Part shown: positions 1 to 4,286 of the stretch, one piece after another
Layout: every line of letters begins with the position of its first letter
How positions within the stretch are numbered: position 1 is the first letter of the stretch
Assembly (NCBI GenBank): GCA_001805655.1
Contig: MHGR01000130.1
Location: 1 to 5,200, forward strand
From: Omnitrophica WOR_2 bacterium RIFCSPHIGHO2_02_FULL_52_10
GTDB taxonomy: Bacteria > Omnitrophota > Gorgyraeia > Zapsychrales > Zapsychraceae
Length of the DNA: 5,200 nucleotides
Direction: 5' to 3'
Notes under the pieces: model-generated
Database searches by the model: none
Told to the model about the DNA's origin: nothing
The model's input: the letters and a program-made list of their open reading frames with translations, nothing else
Program-made: the position numbers and the translations under genes

Positions 1-2
1 CG

Positions 3-1316
3 CCCGGCATCTTCCATAGTCTCTGGCGTAAAAACCGCTTCATCAAATACTTCGGCGTCATCGGCATCTTCGGGCCCCTCGTCATTTTCATTTACTATAC
101 CTACATCGAATCCTGGACGCTCGCCTACAGCTTCTTCGCCCTGTCGGGAAAATACCACGGGCTGATGGACCAAAGCAGCATGAAAAGCTTTTTAAGCGGC
201 TTTCAGGGATTGGAGCAAAACCGATTTTTTAACGGTGTGGGCTGGGCATATCTATTCTTCCTGATTACTTTTTCCCTCAACGCGGCCGTGATTTATCACG
301 GCATCAAAGGCGGCATCGAGCGTTTCTGCAAGTGGGCGCTGCCGGCGTTTTTTATCTGCGCGGTGGTCCTCTTCATCCGCGTCCTCACTCTGGGCGCGCC
401 GGATGCGGCCCATCCGGACTGGAACGTCACCAACGGGCTGGGGTTCGTCTGGAACCCAGATTTTTCCGCGCTTAAATCCGCCAGGGTGTGGCTGGAGGCG
501 GCCGGGCAAATCTTCTTCACGTTAAGTGTGGGCATCGGCGTTATCCTCACCTATGCCAGTTATCTGCGCAAGGGTGATGACGTGGTCCTCTCCGGCACGA
601 CCGCGGCTGCCACCAACGAGTTCGCGGAGGTCATTCTGGGCGGCAGCATCATCCTGCCGGCCGCGTTCATTTTCTTCGGCCCCGCGGAAACCCAGACCAT
701 CGCCCAATCCGGTGTCTTTAACCTGGGGTTTGTCACCATGCCGCTGGTCATCAACCAAATGCCCTTGCCGCATTTAATGGGATTCTTATGGTTCTTTCTG
801 CTATTCCTGGCGGGAATCACCTCCTCGGTTTCGCTGGCCCAGCCGGCGGTCGCGTTCCTCGAGGACGAATTCAACCTCTCCCGCCGCAAGGCGGTGCTGA
901 TTTTCGCCGGGACGGCCTTCGTTTTGTGCCACCCCGCCGTTTTCTTCCTGAAGAACGGTGTCGTGGACGAGCTTGACTTCTGGGGCGGGACGTTCTGCCT
1001 GGTCCTGTTCGCGACCGTTGAGGTCATCCTCTTCTCCTGGGTCTTCGGCATGGAAAAGGCCTGGGCCGAGGTCCACCACGGCGCGGACATGGAAGTCCCT
1101 AAAATATACAAATTTATCATCAAATACGTCACGCCGCTTTTTCTCCTGACCCTCCTGGGCGCCTGGTTTTACCAGGACTGGCTCAAGGTCATCTTGATGG
1201 AGAACGTAGCACCGGAGAACAGGATTTATATCCTGGCGACCCGCCTGGGGCTTTTGGCCATGTTTGTCCTCCTGGCCGTTTTGGTCAGGCTGGCCTGGAA
1301 GCGCAAGTATGATTGA
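3..1316 (+). CDS. LeuT-type neurotransmitter:sodium symporter (NSS/SNF family), 5' partial
   Basis: This is an inner-membrane symporter that would couple amino-acid uptake to the sodium gradient. The reading frame is open from base 3 and gives 437 codons. The family is usually about 450-520 residues, so roughly TM1-TM2 are missing upstream; the ATG at 165 is internal. The visible part starts at the TM2-TM3 loop and runs to TM12. By comparison with LeuT recalled from memory, TM3 has YYTYIESW (the substrate-contacting tyrosine). TM6 has FFTLS at about 513-527 (LeuT F253, T254, S256). TM7 has NEFAE at 615-629, matching the Na1 ligand N286 and E290, the acidic residue of chloride-independent bacterial members. 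TM8 has TSS at 819-827, covering the Na2 ligands T354 and S355. Two pocket positions differ: F259 is Ile (534-536) and I359 is Leu (834-836). The family is certain; the substrate is not. The likely small subunit follows at 1484. Confidence 0.96.
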   Translation, partial: PGIFHSLWRKNRFIKYFGVIGIFGPLVIFIYYTYIESWTLAYSFFALSGKYHGLMDQSSMKSFLSGFQGLEQNRFFNGVGWAYLFFLITFSLNAAVIYHGIKGGIERFCKWALPAFFICAVVLFIRVLTLGAPDAAHPDWNVTNGLGFVWNPDFSALKSARVWLEAAGQIFFTLSVGIGVILTYASYLRKGDDVVLSGTTAAATNEFAEVILGGSIILPAAFIFFGPAETQTIAQSGVFNLGFVTMPLVINQMPLPHLMGFLWFFLLFLAGITSSVSLAQPAVAFLEDEFNLSRRKAVLIFAGTAFVLCHPAVFFLKNGVVDELDFWGGTFCLVLFATVEVILFSWVFGMEKAWAEVHHGADMEVPKIYKFIIKYVTPLFLLTLLGAWFYQDWLKVILMENVAPENRIYILATRLGLLAMFVLLAVLVRLAWKRKYD

Positions 1317-1320
1317 CGGC

Positions 1321-1363
1321 GCAACTTATGGACGGCGGCAGAGCCGGCCGGAACATAAGTTGC
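1321..1363. repeat. Palindrome 1 after the symporter (10-bp arms)
   Basis: The perfect inverted arms are GCAACTTATG (1321-1330) and CATAAGTTGC (1354-1363), with a 23-base GC-rich middle. It starts 4 bases after the symporter stop. No T-tract follows, so it is not a standard intrinsic terminator. It is the first of three abutting palindromes. Confidence 0.85.
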
Positions 1364-1368
1364 TGCCG

Positions 1369-1421
1369 GAATTCACCCCGCATTTTCTGTACAATTGCTT
1401 AGAAAATGCGGGGTCCAATTC
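1369..1421. repeat. Palindrome 2 (19 paired bases, 12-base loop)
   Basis: The perfect 14-bp arms ACCCCGCATTTTCT (1375-1388) and AGAAAATGCGGGGT (1401-1414) are extended by GAATT/AATTC (1369-1373 with 1417-1421) across a small internal loop. It would be a very stable hairpin in RNA of either strand. The + strand has no T-run after it (CCAATT), so it fits transcript stabilisation, a REP-like element or a small non-autonomous repeat better than a terminator. Confidence 0.9.
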
Positions 1422-1463
1422 GTACCTGTAATTTACGTTCACTTCGTTCCGTAAATTACGTAC
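1422..1463. repeat. Palindrome 3, ending just before the small ORF's ribosome site
   Basis: The arms are GTAATTTACG (1428-1437) and CGTAAATTAC (1450-1459), extended by GTAC at 1422-1425 and 1460-1463 with two unpaired bases. It begins at the base after palindrome 2 ends. It finishes six bases before the GGAAGGG ribosome-binding site of the 33-residue ORF, so it could affect translation of that gene. It resembles short REP-type intergenic repeats, but copy number elsewhere in the genome is not known. Confidence 0.85.
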
Positions 1464-1483
1464 TCATTGGAAGGGACTATACC

Positions 1484-1585
1484 ATGAGCCCGATCGGCTG
1501 GACTTTTATGATTTTTTCGTGGGGCTTGATTGTGGGGTTGACTGTTTACTGCTTCGCGCGGATTCTGAAAAAAAAGACGGATTAG
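1484..1585 (+). CDS. Small single-helix accessory subunit of the symporter (MetS-like), 33 aa
   Basis: This small ORF encodes a 33-residue protein beginning MSPIGW, with one hydrophobic helix (about residues 5-26, rich in F, W, I, V and L) and a basic tail ending KKKTD. The start is set by a ribosome-binding site, GGAAGGGA at 1469-1476, eight bases before ATG 1484. Short MSPI-type one-helix proteins are known next to bacterial NSS symporters. The best known is MetS, the small subunit of the MetPS methionine/alanine importer (PF16951 family). Here the gene follows a LeuT-type symporter by 167 bases on the same strand and is closed by a terminator at 1646. I infer that it associates with the symporter in the membrane. 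The assignment rests on size, the N-terminal motif and position, because the protein is too short for stronger evidence. The gap filled with three hairpins is longer than in a tight operon and may set unequal expression of the two subunits. Confidence 0.78.
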   Translation: MSPIGWTFMIFSWGLIVGLTVYCFARILKKKTD

Positions 1586-1645
1586 CTTATCCCCGCGGGG
1601 GCGGGCAGGCCTGGCCGTGGGTTACACAAGTGAAGCAGAATCAAT

Positions 1646-1674
1646 TAAAAAGCCGCCTTTTAGGCGGCTTTTTA
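1646..1674. terminator. Bidirectional intrinsic terminator between convergent genes
   Basis: The 13-bp stem is TAAAAAGCCGCCT (1646-1658) with AGGCGGCTTTTTA (1662-1674) and a three-base loop. The + strand ends in CTTTTTATT and the minus strand in CTTTTTAATT, so each has a usable U-tract. It would end the symporter/small-subunit transcript on the + strand and the permease transcript on the minus strand. Bases 1586-1645 contain no gene. They include the self-complementary CCCCGCGGGG at 1591-1600. Confidence 0.93.
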
Positions 1675-1730
1675 TTGAATAATTCCCAAATATGGGCGAG
1701 TTGTTCAAGCGGCGTACGAACAAACTCTTA

Positions 1731-2624
1731 TTAAAATACGCTAAAGATCCATCCCGCGGCAATCACGAAGACAAACCAGCCGATAACATACAAAAGAGTC
1801 GGCTTCCTCCCCAGCACGTTCTGCGCCATCAAAATCGTGGGAACGCATGTGCCGATTGACCCCAAAAGAAACGTTAAAGCGGGCCCCTGCCCGATGCCGA
1901 TTTTCAAAAGAGCAAGGGTGATCGGGATTTCCTCCCCTTCACAAACATATAAGGGGATGCCGATCAAAGCCGCGCTCAAATAAGCCAAAGCCCCGGAGGA
2001 GCCGACATATTTTATAACCATATCCTCGGTAATAAAAGTCGTCAGCGCGCTGGCAATCAACATGCCGAGAATAAAGAATTTCCCCAGATCTCCGGCAATA
2101 GTCACAAAACTGCGCCAAAAACCCTGGCTGGTCTCTTGAGCGGGCGGACAAGCCGAACAGCAATCCTGGTCTTGGGAGGGCTGGACCGGATTCATGGCGG
2201 GGGCAAATCCATTCACATGATTACGCTGTAAATAATTAAAAATAATGCCCAGCACAACGGCCCCGGATAAGGAAAAAACAACACGGGCAATGGTAAACTT
2301 TAAACCGAGCAAACCATAGGTCAAAATGACGGTTTGCGGGGAGAGCAAGGCCGCGACCATAATAAAACTGGCCAGAGTCCCCAGGTCCGCCCCCTTTCTC
2401 TTTAACCCTTCCGCCATGGGGATGGTGGAGCAAGCGCAGCCCGGCAATAAAGCCCCTAAAAAAGTCGCGTTGATGACCGACCGGGTTCCCTTATTTATGT
2501 ACTTCCCTATAAAATCCAATTTCGCGCAGGAATTTAACAGCGCGGCAAAAGCCGTTCCGGCAATAAAAAAGGGAATAACATTAATAGTTAAAGTCAAAAA
2601 CTCATTGAAGAATCGGATAAACAT
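1731..2624 (-). CDS. ArsP/DUF318-type membrane permease (PF03773), 297 aa
   Basis: This is a polytopic inner-membrane permease with about eight hydrophobic segments. It shows the internal duplication of the family. Repeat 1 has the signature PGCACSTIP (residues 61-69) followed by AEGLKRKGADLG. Repeat 2 has IPLYVCEGEEIP (223-234) followed by GIGQGPALTFLLG. Characterised relatives export trivalent organoarsenicals (ArsP) or are linked to Cu/Zn efflux (SO_0444 group). Cysteines 63, 65, 228 and 260 lie in or next to the two repeat motifs and could bind a soft metal or metalloid. The central hydrophilic loop has a further cluster, DCCSACPP (154-161). The length is typical and the gene is intact. 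The start is ATG (complement of 2622-2624) with only a weak ribosome site, 52 bases downstream of the expected transcription start. There is no metalloregulator (ArsR/MerR) or ars gene beside it in the window, so the substrate is inferred at family level only. Confidence 0.92.
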   Translation of the reverse strand: MFIRFFNEFLTLTINVIPFFIAGTAFAALLNSCAKLDFIGKYINKGTRSVINATFLGALLPGCACSTIPMAEGLKRKGADLGTLASFIMVAALLSPQTVILTYGLLGLKFTIARVVFSLSGAVVLGIIFNYLQRNHVNGFAPAMNPVQPSQDQDCCSACPPAQETSQGFWRSFVTIAGDLGKFFILGMLIASALTTFITEDMVIKYVGSSGALAYLSAALIGIPLYVCEGEEIPITLALLKIGIGQGPALTFLLGSIGTCVPTILMAQNVLGRKPTLLYVIGWFVFVIAAGWIFSVF

Positions 2625-2682
2625 TTTCTACGTTGGGGTTAAAGCTTTCTCTGACTTTCTTAACGGCTTACAAAATGTTTTT

Positions 2683-2691
2683 ATTATAGCA
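2683..2691 (-). promoter_or_regulatory. Extended -10 promoter for the permease
   Basis: Read on the minus strand this is TGCTATAAT, a consensus extended -10 (TGnTATAAT). It predicts a transcript start near 2676 and a leader of about 50 bases. No good -35 box is visible. The place where it should lie is occupied by the terminator hairpin of the upstream transcript, consistent with an extended -10 that does not need one. Confidence 0.7.
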
Positions 2692-2732
2692 AAAAAGAAG
2701 CCCTCCGTAATTTATTAAATTATGGAGGGCTT
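2691..2732 (-). terminator. Intrinsic terminator facing the permease (minus strand)
   Basis: On the minus strand AAGCCCTCC pairs with GGAGGGCTT (9 bp). The helix can continue through one mismatch into ATTT/AAAT-type pairs, and it is followed by CTTTTTTG. The + strand has only three Ts after the stem, so the minus strand is the functional direction. It implies a minus-strand transcript arriving from 2740 or beyond, where no protein gene is evident. It ends where the permease promoter begins. Confidence 0.75.
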
Positions 2733-2741
2733 TGTGAAATG

Positions 2742-2865
2742 AACGGCGGGCACTGACACGTGCGGAGCAAAGCGACACTCTCCACTACGCTTCGAGTGCG
2801 ATTTCGTGCTGTTCTGTAATATATATTTGAAACACTCATCGACGCAAGTGTCAGGCGCAGCCGTT
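2742..2865 (-). ncRNA. Candidate structured RNA domain ending in the 2691-2732 terminator
   Basis: Two nested complementary pairs close this domain: AACGGC (2742-2747) with GCCGTT (2860-2865), and CTGACAC (2753-2759) with GTGTCAG (2848-2854), with a symmetrical 5x5 internal loop between them. Inside, GGAG/CTCC and CACT/AGTG can form local hairpins. On the minus strand the closing helix is followed about ten bases later by an intrinsic terminator, the usual layout of a bacterial small RNA or the 3' part of a structured leader. No known RNA family is recognised: RNase P, tmRNA and SRP signatures were looked for and not found. It is a candidate only. Confidence 0.35.
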
Positions 2866-2880
2866 TGAGGTATTTTCCCC

Positions 2881-2895
2881 GTCATCCGGGATGAC
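2881..2895. repeat. Perfect 15-base dyad GTCATCC-G-GGATGAC
   Basis: This is a perfect 7-bp inverted repeat around one central base. It lies between the two structured domains of the gene-free region. It could be a repressor site or a hairpin joining those domains; nothing in the window decides between them. Confidence 0.5.
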
Positions 2896-2927
2896 ATTGA
2901 TGGATTTGGCCGCTTCTATTATTGACT

Positions 2928-3029
2928 CATTCGACGGCGCCCAAGCCCTGCTCTTCAGAGCGGGAAAAAGGCGCCGCTCAGAGTCAACCCTGAGAAAGCC
3001 CCGCCATTTATGGCGGGGAGCGTCGAATG
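2928..3029. other. Multi-hairpin element folding into a four-way junction
   Basis: Four helices nest without conflict. P1 is CATTCGACG (2928-2936) with CGTCGAATG (3021-3029). P2 is GCGCC (2937-2941) with GGCGC (2970-2974), topped by CCC/GGG and GCTC/GAGC around a TTCA loop (2946-2964). P3 is CTCAG (2977-2981) with CTGAG (2990-2994). P4 is CCCCGCCA (2999-3006) with TGGCGGGG (3011-3018) and a TTTA loop. Linkers between helices are 0-4 bases. About 70 of 102 bases are paired, which is far beyond chance. It may be a structured RNA read leftwards towards the 2691-2732 terminator, or a fold-back mobile repeat. No matching known motif is recognised. Confidence 0.6.
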
Positions 3030-3031
3030 GG

Positions 3032-3059
3032 TTGACTTTTAGGGTAATTTGGCTATAAT
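3032..3059 (+). promoter_or_regulatory. Sigma-70-type promoter upstream of the split tRNA
   Basis: TTGACT (3032-3037) and TATAAT (3054-3059) are separated by 16 bases. Ten or eleven of the twelve consensus bases match, making it the best promoter in the window. The expected start is near 3066, giving a leader of about 140 bases before the tRNA. The -35 box directly follows the last helix of the four-way element. No convincing ORF lies between it and the tRNA. Confidence 0.75.
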
Positions 3060-3163
3060 CCCAAGTGTTATTCATCCCCCTGTTCTTTTATAGGTCCCTT
3101 GTTTTTGGAAGAATTTTGAAGAAATTTGGAGGATTTTTCCCCTGCATGGTTTTTCTGAATGAA

Positions 3164-3192
3164 TTGTGGAAACCATTGCTGGGGAATAAAAT
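3164..3192 (+). promoter_or_regulatory. Weak second promoter candidate close to the tRNA
   Basis: TTGTGG (3164-3169) and TAAAAT (3187-3192) are 17 bases apart. A start near 3199 would be only about eight bases ahead of the tRNA and would leave the hairpin at 3181-3211 incomplete in the transcript. The match is modest, and the -10 lies within the hairpin arm. Confidence 0.3.
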
Positions 3193-3211
3193 TCTTCGAA
3201 TTTTATTCCCC
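3181..3211. repeat. Perfect 31-base hairpin overlapping the tRNA 5' end
   Basis: The 14-bp arms GGGGAATAAAATTC (3181-3194) and GAATTTTATTCCCC (3198-3211) enclose a three-base loop. The right arm includes tRNA bases 1-5 (TCCCC, 3207-3211). In a transcript from the 3032 promoter this hairpin would compete with the acceptor stem and cover the RNase P cleavage site. Confidence 0.9.
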
Positions 3212-3241
3212 TGTAGCTCAGTTGGTAGAGCAAGTGGCTGT

Positions 3242-3790
3242 GCGAGTCACGCCTTCGGCGGGACGAGCAAGAAAGGCAATGACATTGGCCAAACGGGACA
3301 CAAGAGTATATGCCGATCGCCGGCAGTATTTGATTGCTGCTGTCCATAAACGTCGCAAGAAAATAAGACAGATGGCAGTTGAATACAAAGGCGGCCGGTG
3401 CGAAAAATGTGGTTACAACTCTTGTATTGATGCCTTAGAGTTTCACCACAAAGATTCTTCCGGTAAAGATTTTAGTATTTCAGCCAAGGGTTACACCAGA
3501 AGCTGGACTAAAGTTGAGGAAGAATTGGATAAATGTGTTTTGTTGTGTGCCAATTGTCACCGCGAGATTCATGCTCAAGCGCAGCTTCCAGCGGAAACGC
3601 TGGTTGACAAAGCAGGCTAAGTCAGGGAAGCCCGTGTTTGATCCGGGTAATCCTGAGCTAGCACCCCGCCCAAGGCGGGGGGGCAAGTGCAGAGACTATA
3701 CACCTGCTGCCTAACACTGAATAAAGTAAAGTTTCCGTTCAGTCACGGCAAAGAGATAGTCCACTTCCGCTAGTAATAGCGGGTCAAGTG
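3242..3790 (+). ncRNA. Group I self-splicing intron (549 nt) in the tRNA-Asn anticodon loop
   Basis: The intron follows a U (3241) and ends in G3790, as group I introns do. P1 is exon GGCTGT (3236-3241) with guide GCAGCT (3581-3586), including the U-G pair at the splice site. P2 is CCAGCG-GAAA-CGCTGG (3588-3603), with a GNRA loop. P3 is AGCAGG (3611-3616) with CCTGCT (3703-3708). P4 is TCAGG (3622-3626) with CCTGA (3652-3656). P5 is GCCCG (3630-3634) with CGGGT (3644-3648). P6a is the CCGCC/GGCGG hairpin at about 3666-3678. P7 is GACTAT (3694-3699) with ATAGTC (3756-3761). P8 is ACTGAA (3716-3721) with TTCAGT (3738-3743). P9 is CCGCTA-GTAA-TAGCGG (3767-3782), again with a GNRA loop. The Q (AATCCTGAGC), R (GTGCAGAGACTATA) and S (GAGATAGTCC) boxes match the family core. 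There is no room for P7.1/P7.2, which argues against subgroup IA. An HNH gene occupies the P1 loop. All core helices are present, so it is probably active. Confidence 0.94.
3279..3620 (+). CDS. Intron-encoded HNH homing endonuclease, 113 aa
   Basis: This is a small HNH nuclease expected to cut intron-less tRNA-Asn genes and so promote spread of the intron. Residues 1-35 are very basic (KRRKKIR), suiting DNA binding. A zinc-ribbon/HNH core follows: CEKC (41-44), EFHHKD (54-59, catalytic histidine), a linker with SWTKVEEEL, then LLCANCHREIH (88-98), which supplies the second CxxC, the HNH asparagine and the last histidine. The frame is open back to 3159, but that part reads through the tRNA 5' exon and cannot be protein, so I start at ATG 3279, inside the intron. 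AAAGG (3272-3276) is rather close to that ATG; TTG 3285 is better spaced and is an alternative start. The final codons (3581-3603) also form the guide sequence and P2, so splicing and coding constrain the same bases. It is intact, with no frameshift. Confidence 0.9.
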   Translation: MTLAKRDTRVYADRRQYLIAAVHKRRKKIRQMAVEYKGGRCEKCGYNSCIDALEFHHKDSSGKDFSISAKGYTRSWTKVEEELDKCVLLCANCHREIHAQAQLPAETLVDKAG

Positions 3791-3838
3791 TAACCACTGG
3801 GTCCGAGGTTCGAGTCCTCGCGGGGGAGCCATTTAGAT

Positions 3839-3873
3839 AAGCCCATCAGAGTAATCTGGTGGGCTTTTTCTTT
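3839..3873 (+). terminator. Intrinsic terminator of the tRNA-Asn transcript
   Basis: AAGCCCATCAG (3839-3849) pairs with CTGGTGGGCTT (3856-3866), 11 bp with one G-U, around an AGTAAT loop. It is followed by TTTCTTT. It lies eight bases after the tRNA CCA. Confidence 0.93.
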
Positions 3874-4160
3874 GGTTTGCGAAACATCGTCGACAAAACA
3901 GCATATCTTTTATTTGTCCGTATCCCTGTAAGGCATAATCCGCCTAAAATATCCCGCCGGGATGAAAATTCTTATCTCTGTATCTCTAAAATCCACTATT
4001 TTAGGGCTGTTTTAGTAAATGGCTTTTCACCCCCTATTTCGCGATTATTTTGAGACATATCGATCTTTTGATAATAAAGCAAAGAAATAACAACGGAGAA
4101 AAGCCGTGTAATGGCCCTAATTAAGCACGATATTTTTTGTGTAGATCGAGTTCTTTGTTA
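3874..4160. other. Gene-free stretch downstream of the tRNA
   Basis: No reading frame here gives a recognisable protein in either direction; the longest + frame (to 4053) shows no family motif. Two small inverted repeats are present: ATCCCG-C-CGGGAT (3951-3963) and CTAAAAT/ATTTTAG (3986-3992 with 3998-4004). I found no second copy of the tRNA 3' end and no integrase, so there is no sign of an integrated element using this tRNA. Confidence 0.6.
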
Positions 4161-4172
4161 ACTTGGGTCAGT

Positions 4173-4286
4173 ATACTTGTCCACATAAGTGGTCATGGAA
4201 TAGAGGATGCTTTGAAGGCTTTTACCGGGACTTTGAAACCGAAAATTCTAATCTCGATTCATACCTGGAAGCATTTCTTGGAATGA
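4173..4286 (+). pseudogene. C-terminal remnant of a metallo-beta-lactamase-fold hydrolase
   Basis: In the frame of base 4173 the translation contains HISGHGIEDALKAF, then LKPKILISIHT and a stop at 4284-4286. This is the usual C-terminal pattern of MBL-fold hydrolases of the RNase J/RNase Z-like group: an SGH metal-site motif, an acidic-Leu helix, a K-P-K strand and a final I-x-I-H-T. Only about 35 residues survive out of several hundred. The frame is blocked upstream by TAA at 4122-4124, and no further MBL motif is visible in other frames before it. It has neither start nor catalytic HxHxDH motif and is certainly non-functional as an enzyme. The last few codons overlap the DUF2130 remnant in a second frame. 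Confidence 0.66.

Larger units (their letters stand above)
3207..3831 (+). tRNA. tRNA-Asn(GUU), split by a group I intron (exons 3207-3241 and 3791-3831)
   Basis: Joining 3207-3241 to 3791-3831 gives a complete 76-base tRNA with encoded CCA. The acceptor TCCCCTG pairs with CGGGGGA (one G-U), with discriminator G3828. The D stem is GCTC/GAGC around an AGTTGGTA loop. The anticodon stem AGTGG (3233-3237) pairs with CCACT (3794-3798). The variable region has five bases, and the T stem CGAGG/CCTCG holds loop TTCGAGT. The anticodon loop is CTGTTAA, so the anticodon is GUU. The U1-A72 pair, G73 and the GGCTGTTAACC loop region agree with bacterial tRNA-Asn. The intron lies between U35 and U36. Neither half alone folds into a tRNA, so an annotation pipeline may miss the gene. 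A terminator follows the CCA by eight bases. Confidence 0.93.

Noticed and set aside
2326..2718. 130-codon ORF opposite the permease
   Set aside because: It is antisense to a well-supported permease with conserved motifs and runs through the promoter and terminator. It is a shadow frame.
2715..2897. Minus-strand ORF of 60 codons
   Set aside because: It overlaps the candidate RNA domain and part of the terminator, and no recognisable protein features are seen.
2690..3060. tmRNA on either strand, suggested by CATTCGACG resembling the tmRNA 5' consensus
   Set aside because: There is no tag reading frame ending in Ala-Ala and no T-arm or tRNA-like 3' end. The motif is simply one arm of a palindrome.
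2690..3060. RNase P RNA, SRP RNA or 6S RNA
   Set aside because: The conserved RNase P core (GAGGAAAGTC type) and the SRP apical loop are absent. 6S cannot be excluded by eye but has no positive support.
2851..3075. Minus-strand ORF of 74 codons over the four-way element
   Set aside because: Most of its codons come from the inverted repeats. It has no family motif and no ribosome-binding site, and its base use is dictated by the hairpins.
3065..3349. Plus-strand ORF of 94 codons running into the tRNA and intron
   Set aside because: It reads through the tRNA exon and intron in a non-coding frame and conflicts with the tRNA and HNH gene.
3240..3790. Reading the split tRNA as tRNA-Thr(UGU), with the intron at 3240-3788
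   Set aside because: It gives a legal loop CTTGTAA and an intron ending in G, but the U1-A72 pair, discriminator G73 and body fit tRNA-Asn. No guide sequence placing U3239 in a G-U pair was found near it, whereas GCAGCT fits the Asn junction.
3859..4053. Plus-strand ORF of 64 codons starting in the tRNA terminator
   Set aside because: The start lies within the terminator hairpin, there is no ribosome site, and the translation shows no domain-like pattern.
3791..4160. Integrative element attachment site at the tRNA 3' end
   Set aside because: No direct repeat of the tRNA 3' end and no integrase are present in the window.
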